In this document: positions 48,109-56,716 of the stretch, in pieces | Position numbering within the stretch: the first letter of the stretch is position 1 | Layout of the letters: each line of letters opens with the position of its first letter | Assembly: GCF_019711315.1 (NCBI RefSeq) | Contig: NZ_CP081294.1 | Coordinates: forward strand, 2,046,001 to 2,110,000 | Length of the DNA: 64,000 bases | Direction of reading: 5' to 3' | Source of the DNA: Qipengyuania gelatinilytica | GTDB taxonomy: Bacteria; Pseudomonadota; Alphaproteobacteria; Sphingomonadales; Sphingomonadaceae | The notes under the pieces: model-generated | Seen by the model: the letters and a program-made list of their open reading frames with translations, nothing else | The model's database searches: none | What the model was told of the DNA's origin: nothing | Program-made: the position numbers and the translations under genes

Positions 48109-49014
48109 ATGCACGAGCTACAGAGACTTTTCGCGACCCAGGAGGGTGAACAGGCCTGGGAAGCAGAAATGCGCCAGTCGTTCCACGAGGGCGATCTGGA
48201 GAACCTGCGCAAGTATCTGGTCATGTCGCTCGAGGCCCTCGACACGCCGCTCGCGCAGCAGTGCCTTGCCACCAATTCGCGCAGCATCGAATTCGAAGGC
48301 TGGGACGATCTGGCCGATGCGATCGAAATCAACGAAGGCGATCCGATCACCGGCGTGACCATCGCGATCGCCAACGATCCCGACAAGGCCTTCGACAAGG
48401 GTCAGGAAATCCGTCCCTACATGCTGCTCGGCATCTATGGCGATGAACCTTTCTCCTTCAGCAAGGCCAACACGCCCCAGCTGCTGGCCGAAGCCGCCAA
48501 TCCGGAAGGTCCGGCATGGGCAGGCTATGACGAGGACATCGAGGTCTTTCTCGATTGCGAGGGCCTCGACGCGCTCAACACCGCGCTCGTCTTTCACAAG
48601 GAGCGCCACTTCTTCCGCGACGAAGCACCCGAACAGGCGCCGCGCCGCTATGTCGAGTTCGTGCTCGCCTGCTGGTGGCGGGCGCTGCTCTTCCACGAAG
48701 CGGTCCAGCATACGAGCCGGTCGCGGCCGCTGCCCGGCGGTGTCCCGGTACTGGCCGGCATGGTCGACATGCGCCCCGAAGTGATGATGGTTCACGGCAT
48801 CGAATGGCGCGAGACACTGGGCGCAAATGCGGAAGCGCTGGCAGGCGCCGAAATGCCCGAGATGCTTCCCGAAAGCATGATCAGCCGCAAGGAAGTGGTG
48901 GAAGAGAAGGCCCCGACCGGCCTCGACCTTCGCCGCCGCGTGGCCGAAGCCGAGCCGGAAGAGGAAGTGCCGGAAAAGAAGAGCCTCGTGGGCAGGTTGT
49001 TCCGCAAAGGCTGA
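48109..49014 (+). CDS. Conserved cytoplasmic protein, unknown function
   Basis: 301 residues, acidic, no signal or membrane segment. VFHKERHFFRDEAPEQ and LACWWRALLFHEAVQ are distinctive but not assignable. The C-terminus is a Glu-rich linker ending in a basic tail. The start ATG 48109 follows a weak site. Confidence 0.6.
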   Translation: MHELQRLFATQEGEQAWEAEMRQSFHEGDLENLRKYLVMSLEALDTPLAQQCLATNSRSIEFEGWDDLADAIEINEGDPITGVTIAIANDPDKAFDKGQEIRPYMLLGIYGDEPFSFSKANTPQLLAEAANPEGPAWAGYDEDIEVFLDCEGLDALNTALVFHKERHFFRDEAPEQAPRRYVEFVLACWWRALLFHEAVQHTSRSRPLPGGVPVLAGMVDMRPEVMMVHGIEWRETLGANAEALAGAEMPEMLPESMISRKEVVEEKAPTGLDLRRRVAEAEPEEEVPEKKSLVGRLFRKG

Positions 49015-49080
49015 CCCCGCGACGTTGACAGCCGACCTCGTGCTGCGCACCAGCGGGTGCATGGCGGACGGACAGACTTC

Positions 49081-50844
49081 GTGACAGCGGCTCTCGACAA
49101 GGCAGAATTGGCCCTTCGCTCCGGTAAGGTCGCCGAAGCCTGCGCGATCCTTGAAGGCGCGTTGTCGAACCAACTCTCGCAGGGCGAGAGAGCCGAGGCG
49201 CTCTCGATGCTCGGCATGGCCCGCCTGTCCGGCGGAGATCCCGCAAACGCATTGGCACCTTTGGCAGAAGCAGTCTCGCTCGACCCGGGCGAGGGCATGT
49301 TCCGCTACAATCACGCAATGGGTCTGGAGGCCGCAGGCAAGATAGCCGAGGCGATCGCAGAACACCGCGAGGCGGTGAGGCTATCGGACGGAATGGGCCC
49401 GCTCGTGATCGCGCTGGTGCGGGCGTTACTCAAGGGTGGAGCCTTCGCCGAAGCGGCCGAGCGGATTGCCCCGCTTGCCGCTGCACCCTCGGCACCGCTG
49501 CAAGTGCGCCAGCTTCATGTCGAGGCGCTGCGCGGAAGCGGCGACTTGCATGGCGCATGGGACGCGGTCCAGCCCCTGCTGGCTGAGGATCTCGGCTCCG
49601 CCAACGCCGCGCAGCGCTCGGCAGCCTTGCTGGCAGCGCGCATTGCGACCGATGCCCAGTATTACGATCAGGCGGAAGAGCTGGCGAGCGGTCTCCTCGC
49701 CGCAGCCCCGGGGGACGCTGCGGCTGCGGCTGTCCTTGCGCCGCTCGTTCTCTGGTCGCAGGGCAGCGAGGCCGCTCGCGGAGTGATCGAGCAAGCGATT
49801 GCGGCAGGGGGACCGAGCCCGGAGCTCCTGATCCAACTGCTCGGTTTCGGAAAGGATGTGCCGGAGAGCTCGGTCGATGCTGCGCTGGAGATGGCTGGCA
49901 ACGAGCGGCTTCACCCCTATCACCGTTCCCAGTTACACATGGCCTTGGCCCAGCATTACGGCCAGAAGGTCGATGCCGGGAAGGCTTGGGAACACGCGGT
50001 AACCGGCAACCGCTTGTCGCCATCGGGGGCGCGGCGTGACTGGCGCGGGCTGCTCGATGCCCAGCTGGCGATCTACCGCGATACGTCCGATGTTCCGCAA
50101 CCGGATGGCGACCCGCGCCACTTCTACCTGTGCGGCGCGCCGCGATCGGGACAGTCCCTCGTCCAGTCGATCCTGGCAGCTTCTCTGGACGTCACCTCGG
50201 TCGGCGAACGCGGCGCGCTGCTGCCCCATTTGCTCGACCCGAGCCGGCAACTCGCCGCAATGCCCCGGCCAGAGCGCGAGCGCCTGTTTTCACAGCTGTC
50301 CGAGGCCGATACACGCGGGATCGCGCGCCTTGCCGCCTCATCGGGCTGGATCGTCGACAAGAACCCCGTCCAGCTGGTCGTCGCCGGTTCGCTGGCACGC
50401 ATCCATCCCGGCGCCGTCTTCGCGGCAAACTTCCGCGACCCGGGCGATGTTGCCGTGTCCATTTTCCTTCGTGGCTTCTCCCCGTTCTACGATTACGCGA
50501 CCAACCTCGGCGCGATCATCGACCATCTCGAACTGCTCGCCGATGCAGTGGCAGGCTGGCGCGGGGAGGGGCTGGAAATCCGAGCGCTTTCGCACGAAGC
50601 GCTTGTCGCGGACCCGGCAGGCCAATCGCAGGACCTCTTCGACTGGCTGGGTGTCGAGTGGCGCCAGGACTACCTCGATCCTGAAAGCCGCAAGACACCG
50701 GTGCCGACCTTCAGCGCAGCGCAGGTGCGCGAACCCATCCGCGAGGGCGTGTCGCAAGGGAGCACGCCTTATGCCGAGCATCTTGAACCTCATGCGGCAC
50801 AGCTCGATCGCATTCGCGAGAAGCAGGCGGCTTTGCTCTCCTAG
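49081..50844 (+). CDS. TPR-containing sulfotransferase
   Basis: About 587 residues. N-terminal TPR-like helices (about 1-300; for example AEACAILEGALSN, NALAPLAEAVSLDPG) precede a sulfotransferase domain with the 5'-phosphosulfate loop CGAPRSGQSLVQSIL and the 3'-phosphate motif FRDPGDVAVSIFLRG. It would transfer sulfate from PAPS. Both GTG 49057 and GTG 49081 are in frame; 49081 is preferred for its upstream GGCGGACGG. First gene of a chain of five. Confidence 0.82.
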   Translation: MTAALDKAELALRSGKVAEACAILEGALSNQLSQGERAEALSMLGMARLSGGDPANALAPLAEAVSLDPGEGMFRYNHAMGLEAAGKIAEAIAEHREAVRLSDGMGPLVIALVRALLKGGAFAEAAERIAPLAAAPSAPLQVRQLHVEALRGSGDLHGAWDAVQPLLAEDLGSANAAQRSAALLAARIATDAQYYDQAEELASGLLAAAPGDAAAAAVLAPLVLWSQGSEAARGVIEQAIAAGGPSPELLIQLLGFGKDVPESSVDAALEMAGNERLHPYHRSQLHMALAQHYGQKVDAGKAWEHAVTGNRLSPSGARRDWRGLLDAQLAIYRDTSDVPQPDGDPRHFYLCGAPRSGQSLVQSILAASLDVTSVGERGALLPHLLDPSRQLAAMPRPERERLFSQLSEADTRGIARLAASSGWIVDKNPVQLVVAGSLARIHPGAVFAANFRDPGDVAVSIFLRGFSPFYDYATNLGAIIDHLELLADAVAGWRGEGLEIRALSHEALVADPAGQSQDLFDWLGVEWRQDYLDPESRKTPVPTFSAAQVREPIREGVSQGSTPYAEHLEPHAAQLDRIREKQAALLS

Positions 50845-50908
50845 CGCTGGACGGCTTGCGCGCGCGCCGCGTCCCGCTAGGTTGCGCTCGCGCAAAGGGA
50901 GACCAGCC

Positions 50909-51832
50909 ATAGTCAGCATCCGCGCCCGCCTTGTCGATTTCGCCCTGCCATTGCTCGGCATCAGGAAGTTCTTCGCCGAGCCCGACAAGCTCCTCGGCCG
51001 TATCGCGAAACTTCGCGAGCAGAAACCGATCCGCCCGCGCGGCAAGTGGCACAAGACCTTCGACATTTCCGAGGATAGCTCGCACGGTTATCCGGTGGTG
51101 ACGATTGCACCGAAGGGCGGCGCACGGCCCGGCGCGCCGCATCTGATGTATTTGCACGGCGGCGGATACGTCATGGATATCGCGGCGGTTCACTGGGACG
51201 CCGTGGCGTGGCTGTGCGAAGAGCTGAGAGCTTCGGCGACCGTCCCGATCTATCCCTTGGCCCCCGAGGTCACGGCCGAGCGGACGATGGCCGCCATGCG
51301 CTCGCTCTATGCCGGGCTGGCGGAACGCTATGGCGCAGACAATCTGACTGTCATGGGAGACAGTGCAGGCGGTGGGATGTCGCTCGCGCTTGCGCAGAAG
51401 ATCGACGCGGACGGCGGCGACCTTCCGGCAAGCCTCGTGCTATTCTCGCCCTGGGTCGATGCGACCGCGTCGGGAGAGGGGCAGAAGGAAATCGAGAAGC
51501 GCGACCGGATGCTGGCGGTCGCGGGGCTGGAAGCATGCGGCAGGCTCTATGCAGGCTCGCTCCCGCTCGACGACACCCGCGTCAGCCCGCTGTTCGGCAA
51601 ACTCGACGGCCTGCCTCCGATGGCGATCTTTTCCGGCACGTCCGACATCCTGCTGGTCGACGGGCAACGGCTGGCCCAAAGGCTGGAGCAAGTCGGCCAC
51701 AGGGACTACATCTACCGCGAGTACGAGCGCATGTTCCATGTCTGGATGCTGCTACCCGTCCCCGAGGGGCGGAAGGCCCTGAAGGAGACGGCCGCGTTCA
51801 TCAGGAAACACCACGGAGACCACAGCGAATGA
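50909..51832 (+). CDS. Alpha/beta hydrolase, HSL-type esterase (apparent AUA start)
   Basis: 307 residues. HSL/carboxylesterase features: oxyanion motif HGGG (His83), nucleophile Ser152 in GDSAGG, and the later acidic and His residues in SGTSDILLVDG and ERMFHVW. No ATG, GTG or TTG fits the N-terminus well. AAAGGGAG lies 7 bases before ATA 50909, the best placed start; a TTG at 50882 lacks a ribosome site. The stop overlaps the next gene (ATGA). Confidence 0.85.
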   Translation: MVSIRARLVDFALPLLGIRKFFAEPDKLLGRIAKLREQKPIRPRGKWHKTFDISEDSSHGYPVVTIAPKGGARPGAPHLMYLHGGGYVMDIAAVHWDAVAWLCEELRASATVPIYPLAPEVTAERTMAAMRSLYAGLAERYGADNLTVMGDSAGGGMSLALAQKIDADGGDLPASLVLFSPWVDATASGEGQKEIEKRDRMLAVAGLEACGRLYAGSLPLDDTRVSPLFGKLDGLPPMAIFSGTSDILLVDGQRLAQRLEQVGHRDYIYREYERMFHVWMLLPVPEGRKALKETAAFIRKHHGDHSE

Positions 51833-52260
51833 TCAGACAAGCCCTTGTCCTCGCGGCCGCATCCATATCGCTTTCGGCATGCCAGTCTGGCGACGGAGAG
51901 CCGGGTTCCGGCCCGACCGACGCATTCGATGCGATCGGCGCGGAGGAGACAATCCATTTCACCGGAACCGAACCGTTCTGGGGAGGCGAGATTTCCGGCA
52001 CCGAGGCGCGCTATTCGACACCGGAAAACCCGGATGGCACCGCGTTCGCTGTCCAAAGGTTCGCGGGCAACAACGGACTGGGCTTTACTGGCGCAATCAT
52101 GGGCGCTCCGTTCGATCTTACCATTACGCCCGGGGACTGCTCCGACGGGATGAGCGACCGGACCTATCCCTATACCGCGACCCTGCTGCTTGGCGGCAAC
52201 CAGCGCAATGGCTGTGCCTATACCGACGTTCAGGGTATTGCCGGACCCGAGAACCCGTGA
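51829..52260 (+). CDS. Lipoprotein with COG3650-like domain
   Basis: 143 residues. Lipobox SLSAC (Cys18). HFTGTEPFWGGEI and the C-terminal GDCSDGMSDRTYPY resemble the COG3650 envelope domain. Function unknown. Coupled to both neighbours by 4-base overlaps. Confidence 0.75.
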   Translation: MIRQALVLAAASISLSACQSGDGEPGSGPTDAFDAIGAEETIHFTGTEPFWGGEISGTEARYSTPENPDGTAFAVQRFAGNNGLGFTGAIMGAPFDLTITPGDCSDGMSDRTYPYTATLLLGGNQRNGCAYTDVQGIAGPENP

Positions 52261-52616
52261 GCGAAGCTTCGCCGGCCGGGCCAGGCTGGAAGGCGTTTTT
52301 CTGGGCGGCTTCCGCGTACAATATCGTGATCGGCCTCGGCGCATTCTTCGATGCCCGCTGGGCTTCGCCCGACGCGGTGGGGGCGGTGCTTATCTTCTGC
52401 TTCGGCATCGTCTACGCCCTCGTGGCGCGCGACCCGAGGCGGTTTGCGCCGGTGCTGGTCGCAGGGATCGTCGGTAAGGGGATGGTGGTCGCGATGCTCG
52501 CACCCCAGAACTGGTTCGGGAACGGGGAGGCCGCGATCGGACTTATCGTCGCAGGCGATTTGCTGTTCGCCATCGGTTTCGCCTGGTTCCTCTTGAAGGA
52601 GAAACGCAATGCGTGA
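52257..52616 (+). CDS. Small four-TM membrane protein
   Basis: 119 residues, GTG start in GTGA overlap with the lipoprotein stop. Four hydrophobic helices cover nearly the whole protein. No family recognised. Confidence 0.65.
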   Translation: MSEASPAGPGWKAFFWAASAYNIVIGLGAFFDARWASPDAVGAVLIFCFGIVYALVARDPRRFAPVLVAGIVGKGMVVAMLAPQNWFGNGEAAIGLIVAGDLLFAIGFAWFLLKEKRNA

Positions 52617-53061
52617 GGTCCCTTCACGTGCACGATTGCTCGGGCTTGCCGGCCTGCTGCCGCAGATCGCCTGCCTGCTCGCGGTCTATCTCGGTCCGGC
52701 GGAGTGGCGGGAGACGGCACTCGTTACAGCTGCGCTCTATGCTGCGCTGATCCTCAGCTTCCTGGGCGGCACATGGTGGGGCCTCGCCGCCGGAGCGCCC
52801 GCTGCCGAGAGACGGTCCGCGCTTGGCTGGCTGTGGCTCGCAGCCGTGCTTCCAAGCCTCGTCGCGCTGGCCGCCCTCGCGCCGTTCGCACTCGGTTATA
52901 CGGGCGCGGAACCGTCGCTGATGATGCTCGGAGGTGCGCTGCTCGTCGCGCTCGCGGTCGACGGGAGGCTGAGCAGCCTCGCCCCGCGCTGGTGGCTCAG
53001 CCTTCGCGTGCCGCTATCGATCGGGCTGGGCGTGCTGACCTTCCTGATCGCGCTGGGCTAG
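52609..53061 (+). CDS. DUF3429 membrane protein
   Basis: 150 residues, about five helices. ALYAALILSFLGGTWWGLAA and the final LRVPLSIGLGVLTFLI are the DUF3429 landmarks. Overlaps the preceding gene by 8 bases and is the last of the chain. Confidence 0.82.
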   Translation: MREVPSRARLLGLAGLLPQIACLLAVYLGPAEWRETALVTAALYAALILSFLGGTWWGLAAGAPAAERRSALGWLWLAAVLPSLVALAALAPFALGYTGAEPSLMMLGGALLVALAVDGRLSSLAPRWWLSLRVPLSIGLGVLTFLIALG

Positions 53062-53387
53062 CTTTCGACGCCCGCCTTTTCGAGTTCGGGGCCAAGCCGT
53101 CCGGTCAGCCACAGCCACCACATGCGGAAATCCGCAGCTAGGCTCCACAAGGGGTAGGTGAAGGTCGCGGGACGGTTCTTCTCGACCCCGAAATGCGCGA
53201 TCCAGGCAAAGAAGTAGCCTGCCACCGGCAGCGCGACGAACATCCACCACGTGCCGGTCAGCGCCGCGGCGATCGCGATCACGACGACCAGCGAGGTGCC
53301 GAAGTAGTGCAGGGCCCGTGTCGCGGGCTTCGAATGCTCGCGCAGGTAGAAGGGCCAGAACTGGGCAAAGCTCGTGTGTTCGCGCAT
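53058..53387 (-). CDS. Mpo1/DUF962 family protein
   Basis: 109 residues with two or three membrane helices. LHYFGTSLVVV and AWIAHFGVEKNRPATF match the histidine-containing motifs of yeast Mpo1, an iron dioxygenase in 2-hydroxy fatty acid breakdown. Convergent overlap with DUF3429 by 4 bases. Confidence 0.85.
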   Translation of the reverse strand: MREHTSFAQFWPFYLREHSKPATRALHYFGTSLVVVIAIAAALTGTWWMFVALPVAGYFFAWIAHFGVEKNRPATFTYPLWSLAADFRMWWLWLTGRLGPELEKAGVES

Positions 53388-53404
53388 CAGTCTGGCCCTT
53401 AACC

Positions 53405-54829
53405 TTAATAGACGCCAGGGTTCTCGTGCTGGACTACATTGGGAATTGCAGGCTGCAACAATTGCCTTGTGCTCGTGCGCTGCGCAGCGGTGTCATCCTT
53501 GGCGGTGATGGCCGTGCAGCTGCGTCCGGCAAGGAAATCGAGTGCGACCGAGATCGAAGCTTCGTTCGGATCGCCGAGCTGCGTGAAAATATCGTCGCCC
53601 GCCCGGCAGGTGTTCGGCATGACGCTCGCCAGGCCGCCATAATAGTCACCATCGCCATCGGCATTCACCGTACGGAAGGTGACCGCGCGAAGGCGATCAT
53701 CGCAAGCAGAGCGGTCGAAGCCATCCTGGCCCACCGGTTTGCCATAGGTATCTTCGCCGATGAGAGCGATATTGTTGCCCAGGTAGGGGATCATCGAATT
53801 CGCAACGAGTTCGCTGGCCGAAGCCGTGCCCAAGCGTCCGATCACGGCGAGCTTCATGGTCTGGATCTGTTCGGGGCGTTCCTGGAACAGATGTCTGCGA
53901 TCATTGCTCGATTTGCTAGAGCGGTAATTGGTATCGGAGAATACCTGCCCCTCGAGACCTTCACCCAAGAGATCGCCAAGCAGATTTGCCACATCGACAA
54001 GGCCGCCGCCATTGTAGCGAAAGTCGAGGATCACCTTTTCGATCCCCTGGTTGCGGAACTGCTGGAAGGCTTCTTGCAGCTGGGGGCCGGCATCCCGCAC
54101 AATGAATGTGCGCAAATTGATGTAAGCCACGTCCTCGGTCCCGTCGTTCAGGATGACCGCGCCATAGCGGTCGGATAGCGGGTCGAGCGAATATTCGGCT
54201 TTGGTTACCGTGACATTCTGTTGCACGCCGGTCGGGCTCTGGATCACGAAGCTACGCGTCACCCCCGGATCGGAGGGGCCGAGCGCCTGGCTGACAGCTG
54301 CCGGACCACCGCTTGCCATCAGGCTGGAAACCGACTGGCCTTCGATCTGGAGCAGTTCGGTGCCTCGATCGAAACCCTGCGAAAACGCGGGCGCATTCTC
54401 GAAGGCCTCGGCGACGAAAACGCGATTGTTTACCGTGTCGTAGATCAGGCGGATGCCAAAGCCGGCGTTCGATCCATTGGCGATGAGATCGTTTTCTTCC
54501 TCGATCGAGGTGATGAAGGTGAAAGTCTTGCCGATGCCGTCCGGATCGAACACCGCATTGCCCGGCGCAGTGACTGCATTGAGGTAGCTCTGCAGGTCGT
54601 TGTAGGCCGACTTATCGACGCTGGTATCGAGCAGGTCGGGGAACAGATACCAATCCTCCAGCACCGAAAGTGCCCAGTCCTGGCGTTCCGATAAGGAGCA
54701 GGCTGCGCCGCCGACACCGCCACCTCCGCTACCGCCGCCGAAGGTTCCCCCTCCGGAACTGTCTCCGCCACCGCAGGCGGCAAGCGACAGGGCAAGCGTT
54801 GCTGAAAGGAATGCGCGACCCGATTTCAT
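53405..54829 (-). CDS. S41 family C-terminal processing peptidase, lipoprotein
   Basis: 474 residues from ATG 54829 (GGAGAACAGG upstream). Lipobox LAAC followed by a Gly-rich linker. A degenerate PDZ-like region lies around residues 100-190. The S41 core shows VAYINLRTFI, VILDFRYNGGG, the catalytic Ser in GTASASELV and Lys in TYGKPVGQ. It would act on periplasmic proteins. Confidence 0.9.
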   Translation of the reverse strand: MKSGRAFLSATLALSLAACGGGDSSGGGTFGGGSGGGGVGGAACSLSERQDWALSVLEDWYLFPDLLDTSVDKSAYNDLQSYLNAVTAPGNAVFDPDGIGKTFTFITSIEEENDLIANGSNAGFGIRLIYDTVNNRVFVAEAFENAPAFSQGFDRGTELLQIEGQSVSSLMASGGPAAVSQALGPSDPGVTRSFVIQSPTGVQQNVTVTKAEYSLDPLSDRYGAVILNDGTEDVAYINLRTFIVRDAGPQLQEAFQQFRNQGIEKVILDFRYNGGGLVDVANLLGDLLGEGLEGQVFSDTNYRSSKSSNDRRHLFQERPEQIQTMKLAVIGRLGTASASELVANSMIPYLGNNIALIGEDTYGKPVGQDGFDRSACDDRLRAVTFRTVNADGDGDYYGGLASVMPNTCRAGDDIFTQLGDPNEASISVALDFLAGRSCTAITAKDDTAAQRTSTRQLLQPAIPNVVQHENPGVY

Positions 54830-55077
54830 ACCTGTTCTCCCCTCTCCGCGCCTGGTTTTCACGGAGGAATTCGGTGGGATAAGACTGCCCAATGAACACA
54901 TGGTGAGCAACCGAATTGTCAAATGATGCCCTCTCCTGGGTGCTTTCGGTGGAAAACAGGGCGGTTTCGACGTGAAAACGGTGCAAATTGCCCCCTGCGC
55001 CATAGCAATTTGCGGATCGCTATGCCTAGCTTGCCCACCCAATGCGCAGATTGGCGCGAGAATCTTGGAGTAAAGAA

Positions 55078-55659
55078 TTGAGTACGGGTGTACCCTCTTG
55101 GGTCCAGCAGGCAGTCGGAAGCGCAGTCGCAAAGCCGCTTACCTTCGGCGAAGTCGCCGAGGAAAAGTTGCTCGGCAAATCCGGTTTCGCGCTTAGCAGT
55201 CCGGCCTTCCGCCACGGCGGCGAACTCGATCCCAGCTTCACCGCAATTGAAGACGATGCGGTCGCGCCTCCGCTTGAATGGACCGCTCCCCCTCCGGGTA
55301 CGCAGGAGCTCGCACTGGTCGTCGAGGACACGACCGACGGCAAGGTCCACTGGCTCGTATGGGGCCTCAAGGGCCAAAAGGGCGCTCTGTTCGAAGGCGA
55401 GGCTCCGCCGCGCACCGGCAAGAATGGCCAGGGCAATTCCGAATGGCTCCTGCCCGATCCTCCGCTGGGCGTCGAACATACCTACGTATTCCAGCTCTTT
55501 GCGCTCGACCTGCCGATGACGCTGATGCCCGGCGCGACGCATGAAGAGCTGGTCAAGAACATCAAGGGACACGTCACGGCTGCCGCGATCCTTGCTGCCC
55601 GTTTCGAAGGGCACGAGGTCGAGGAGCTGGACGCAGAAGACTTCGATATCGAAGATTAA
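55078..55659 (+). CDS. YbhB/YbcL (PEBP-like) protein, TTG start
   Basis: 193 residues. TTG 55078 was chosen because GGAG lies 7 bases upstream and the longer frame starts in non-coding sequence. PEBP fold markers: FALSSPAF, APPLEWTAPPPGTQELALVVEDT, VHWLVWGL, and the C-terminal helix GATHEELVKNIKGH. Function in bacteria is unclear. Confidence 0.88.
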   Translation: MSTGVPSWVQQAVGSAVAKPLTFGEVAEEKLLGKSGFALSSPAFRHGGELDPSFTAIEDDAVAPPLEWTAPPPGTQELALVVEDTTDGKVHWLVWGLKGQKGALFEGEAPPRTGKNGQGNSEWLLPDPPLGVEHTYVFQLFALDLPMTLMPGATHEELVKNIKGHVTAAAILAARFEGHEVEELDAEDFDIED

Positions 55660-55691
55660 TGATAAGATTAGCCAACTGAAAGGAACCTGAA

Positions 55692-55943
55692 ATGGCTGGC
55701 AAGAACAACGCACTGCAGAAGCCGGTGAATCTTTCGCCGCAGCTTGAGAACGTGGTCGGCAAGGGTCCCATGACCCGCGCCCAGGTCACGTCGAAAGTGT
55801 GGGATCACATCAAGGCGAACAACCTTCAGGATTCGAAGGACAAGCGCATGATCAATCCCGACGACAAGCTCGGCGCAGTCATCGGCAAGGAACAGATTTC
55901 CATGTTCAAGATGACCGGTGCCGTCTCGAAGCACATGTCGTAA
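55692..55943 (+). CDS. SWIB/MDM2-domain protein
   Basis: 83 residues, GAAAGGAACC before the ATG. The entire protein is one SWIB domain: MTRAQVTSKVWDHIKANNLQD, then RMINPDDKLGAVIG and FKMTGAVSKHM. In bacteria mostly found in chlamydiae and alphaproteobacteria; chromatin-like DNA binding is proposed but not shown. Confidence 0.93.
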   Translation: MAGKNNALQKPVNLSPQLENVVGKGPMTRAQVTSKVWDHIKANNLQDSKDKRMINPDDKLGAVIGKEQISMFKMTGAVSKHMS

Positions 55944-56348
55944 TTATGCGGAGCGGCGGCGCCACGGCCAGTCCGTGACGCCGCCGACCCACAGGGCCAG
56001 CCAGACAAGCACGGGCTGCGCGATCATGCGCGGTATGTGATAGGCAAGCCCAAGTCCCCCGCTATCGCGCGCCATATCCATGGCGAAATGATTGATATTC
56101 GCGGGGAAGACGCAGAATGCGTACAGCGCGAGGCCGATTGCGCCCGCTTTCTTCAAATTCACGGACCACGGCTGGACCAGCGCTGCTGCGCCGATCAGCT
56201 CTGCTATTCCGGTCCACAGCACGACCGCCTCAGGAGCGGGGACCCATTCCGGCATGATCGTGAGGAAGGGCTCGGGATTTGCGATATGGGCATATCCTGC
56301 CAGCGCATAGAAGGCCGCCAGCAGCCAGCACAGCGCGATACGGATCAC
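55944..56348 (-). CDS. DoxX-like membrane protein (GTG start)
   Basis: 134 residues, four helices. GTG 56348 overlaps the DUF427 stop (GTGA). ALAGYAHIANPEPFLTIMP and LWTGIAELIGAAALV match the DoxX-like group. It is adjacent to the SWIB stop (convergent, no gap). Confidence 0.82.
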   Translation of the reverse strand: MIRIALCWLLAAFYALAGYAHIANPEPFLTIMPEWVPAPEAVVLWTGIAELIGAAALVQPWSVNLKKAGAIGLALYAFCVFPANINHFAMDMARDSGGLGLAYHIPRMIAQPVLVWLALWVGGVTDWPWRRRSA

Positions 56349-56635
56349 TCTTCGGTGACCTCGACGCCGTTCCAGAAAGCTATGCGATCCTTGATCTGGG
56401 CCGCCTTTTCCTTGGGCGAGGGGTAATACCAGGCGGCGTCTTCGTTGATCGCCCCGCCCGCATTCACCGAATGATACTGCGCCGTTCCCTTCCATGGGCA
56501 GAATGTGGTTTTCTCGCTTGGGGTGAGGGCGCTGCGGGCAACATCGGAGGCGGGAAAATAGTGGTTCCCTTCCACCACGACGGTGTTGTCGCTGCGGGCG
56601 ATCTCTTCCCCGTTCCACCGGGCCACGACGGTCAT
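56345..56635 (-). CDS. DUF427 family protein
   Basis: 96 residues from ATG 56635 (GGAAAGGGACAGC upstream). RWNGEEIARSDNTVVVEGNHYFP and FCPWKGTAQYHSV are the DUF427 signatures. It is coupled to the DoxX-like protein. Function unknown. Confidence 0.92.
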   Translation of the reverse strand: MTVVARWNGEEIARSDNTVVVEGNHYFPASDVARSALTPSEKTTFCPWKGTAQYHSVNAGGAINEDAAWYYPSPKEKAAQIKDRIAFWNGVEVTEE

Positions 56636-56716
56636 GTGCTGTCCCTTTCCATTGCCAGCGCTTTCGTTAGAAGAGCCATCGAAAAGCCCCAGGGTTCCGA
56701 ACGGGAGAGAATTCGC

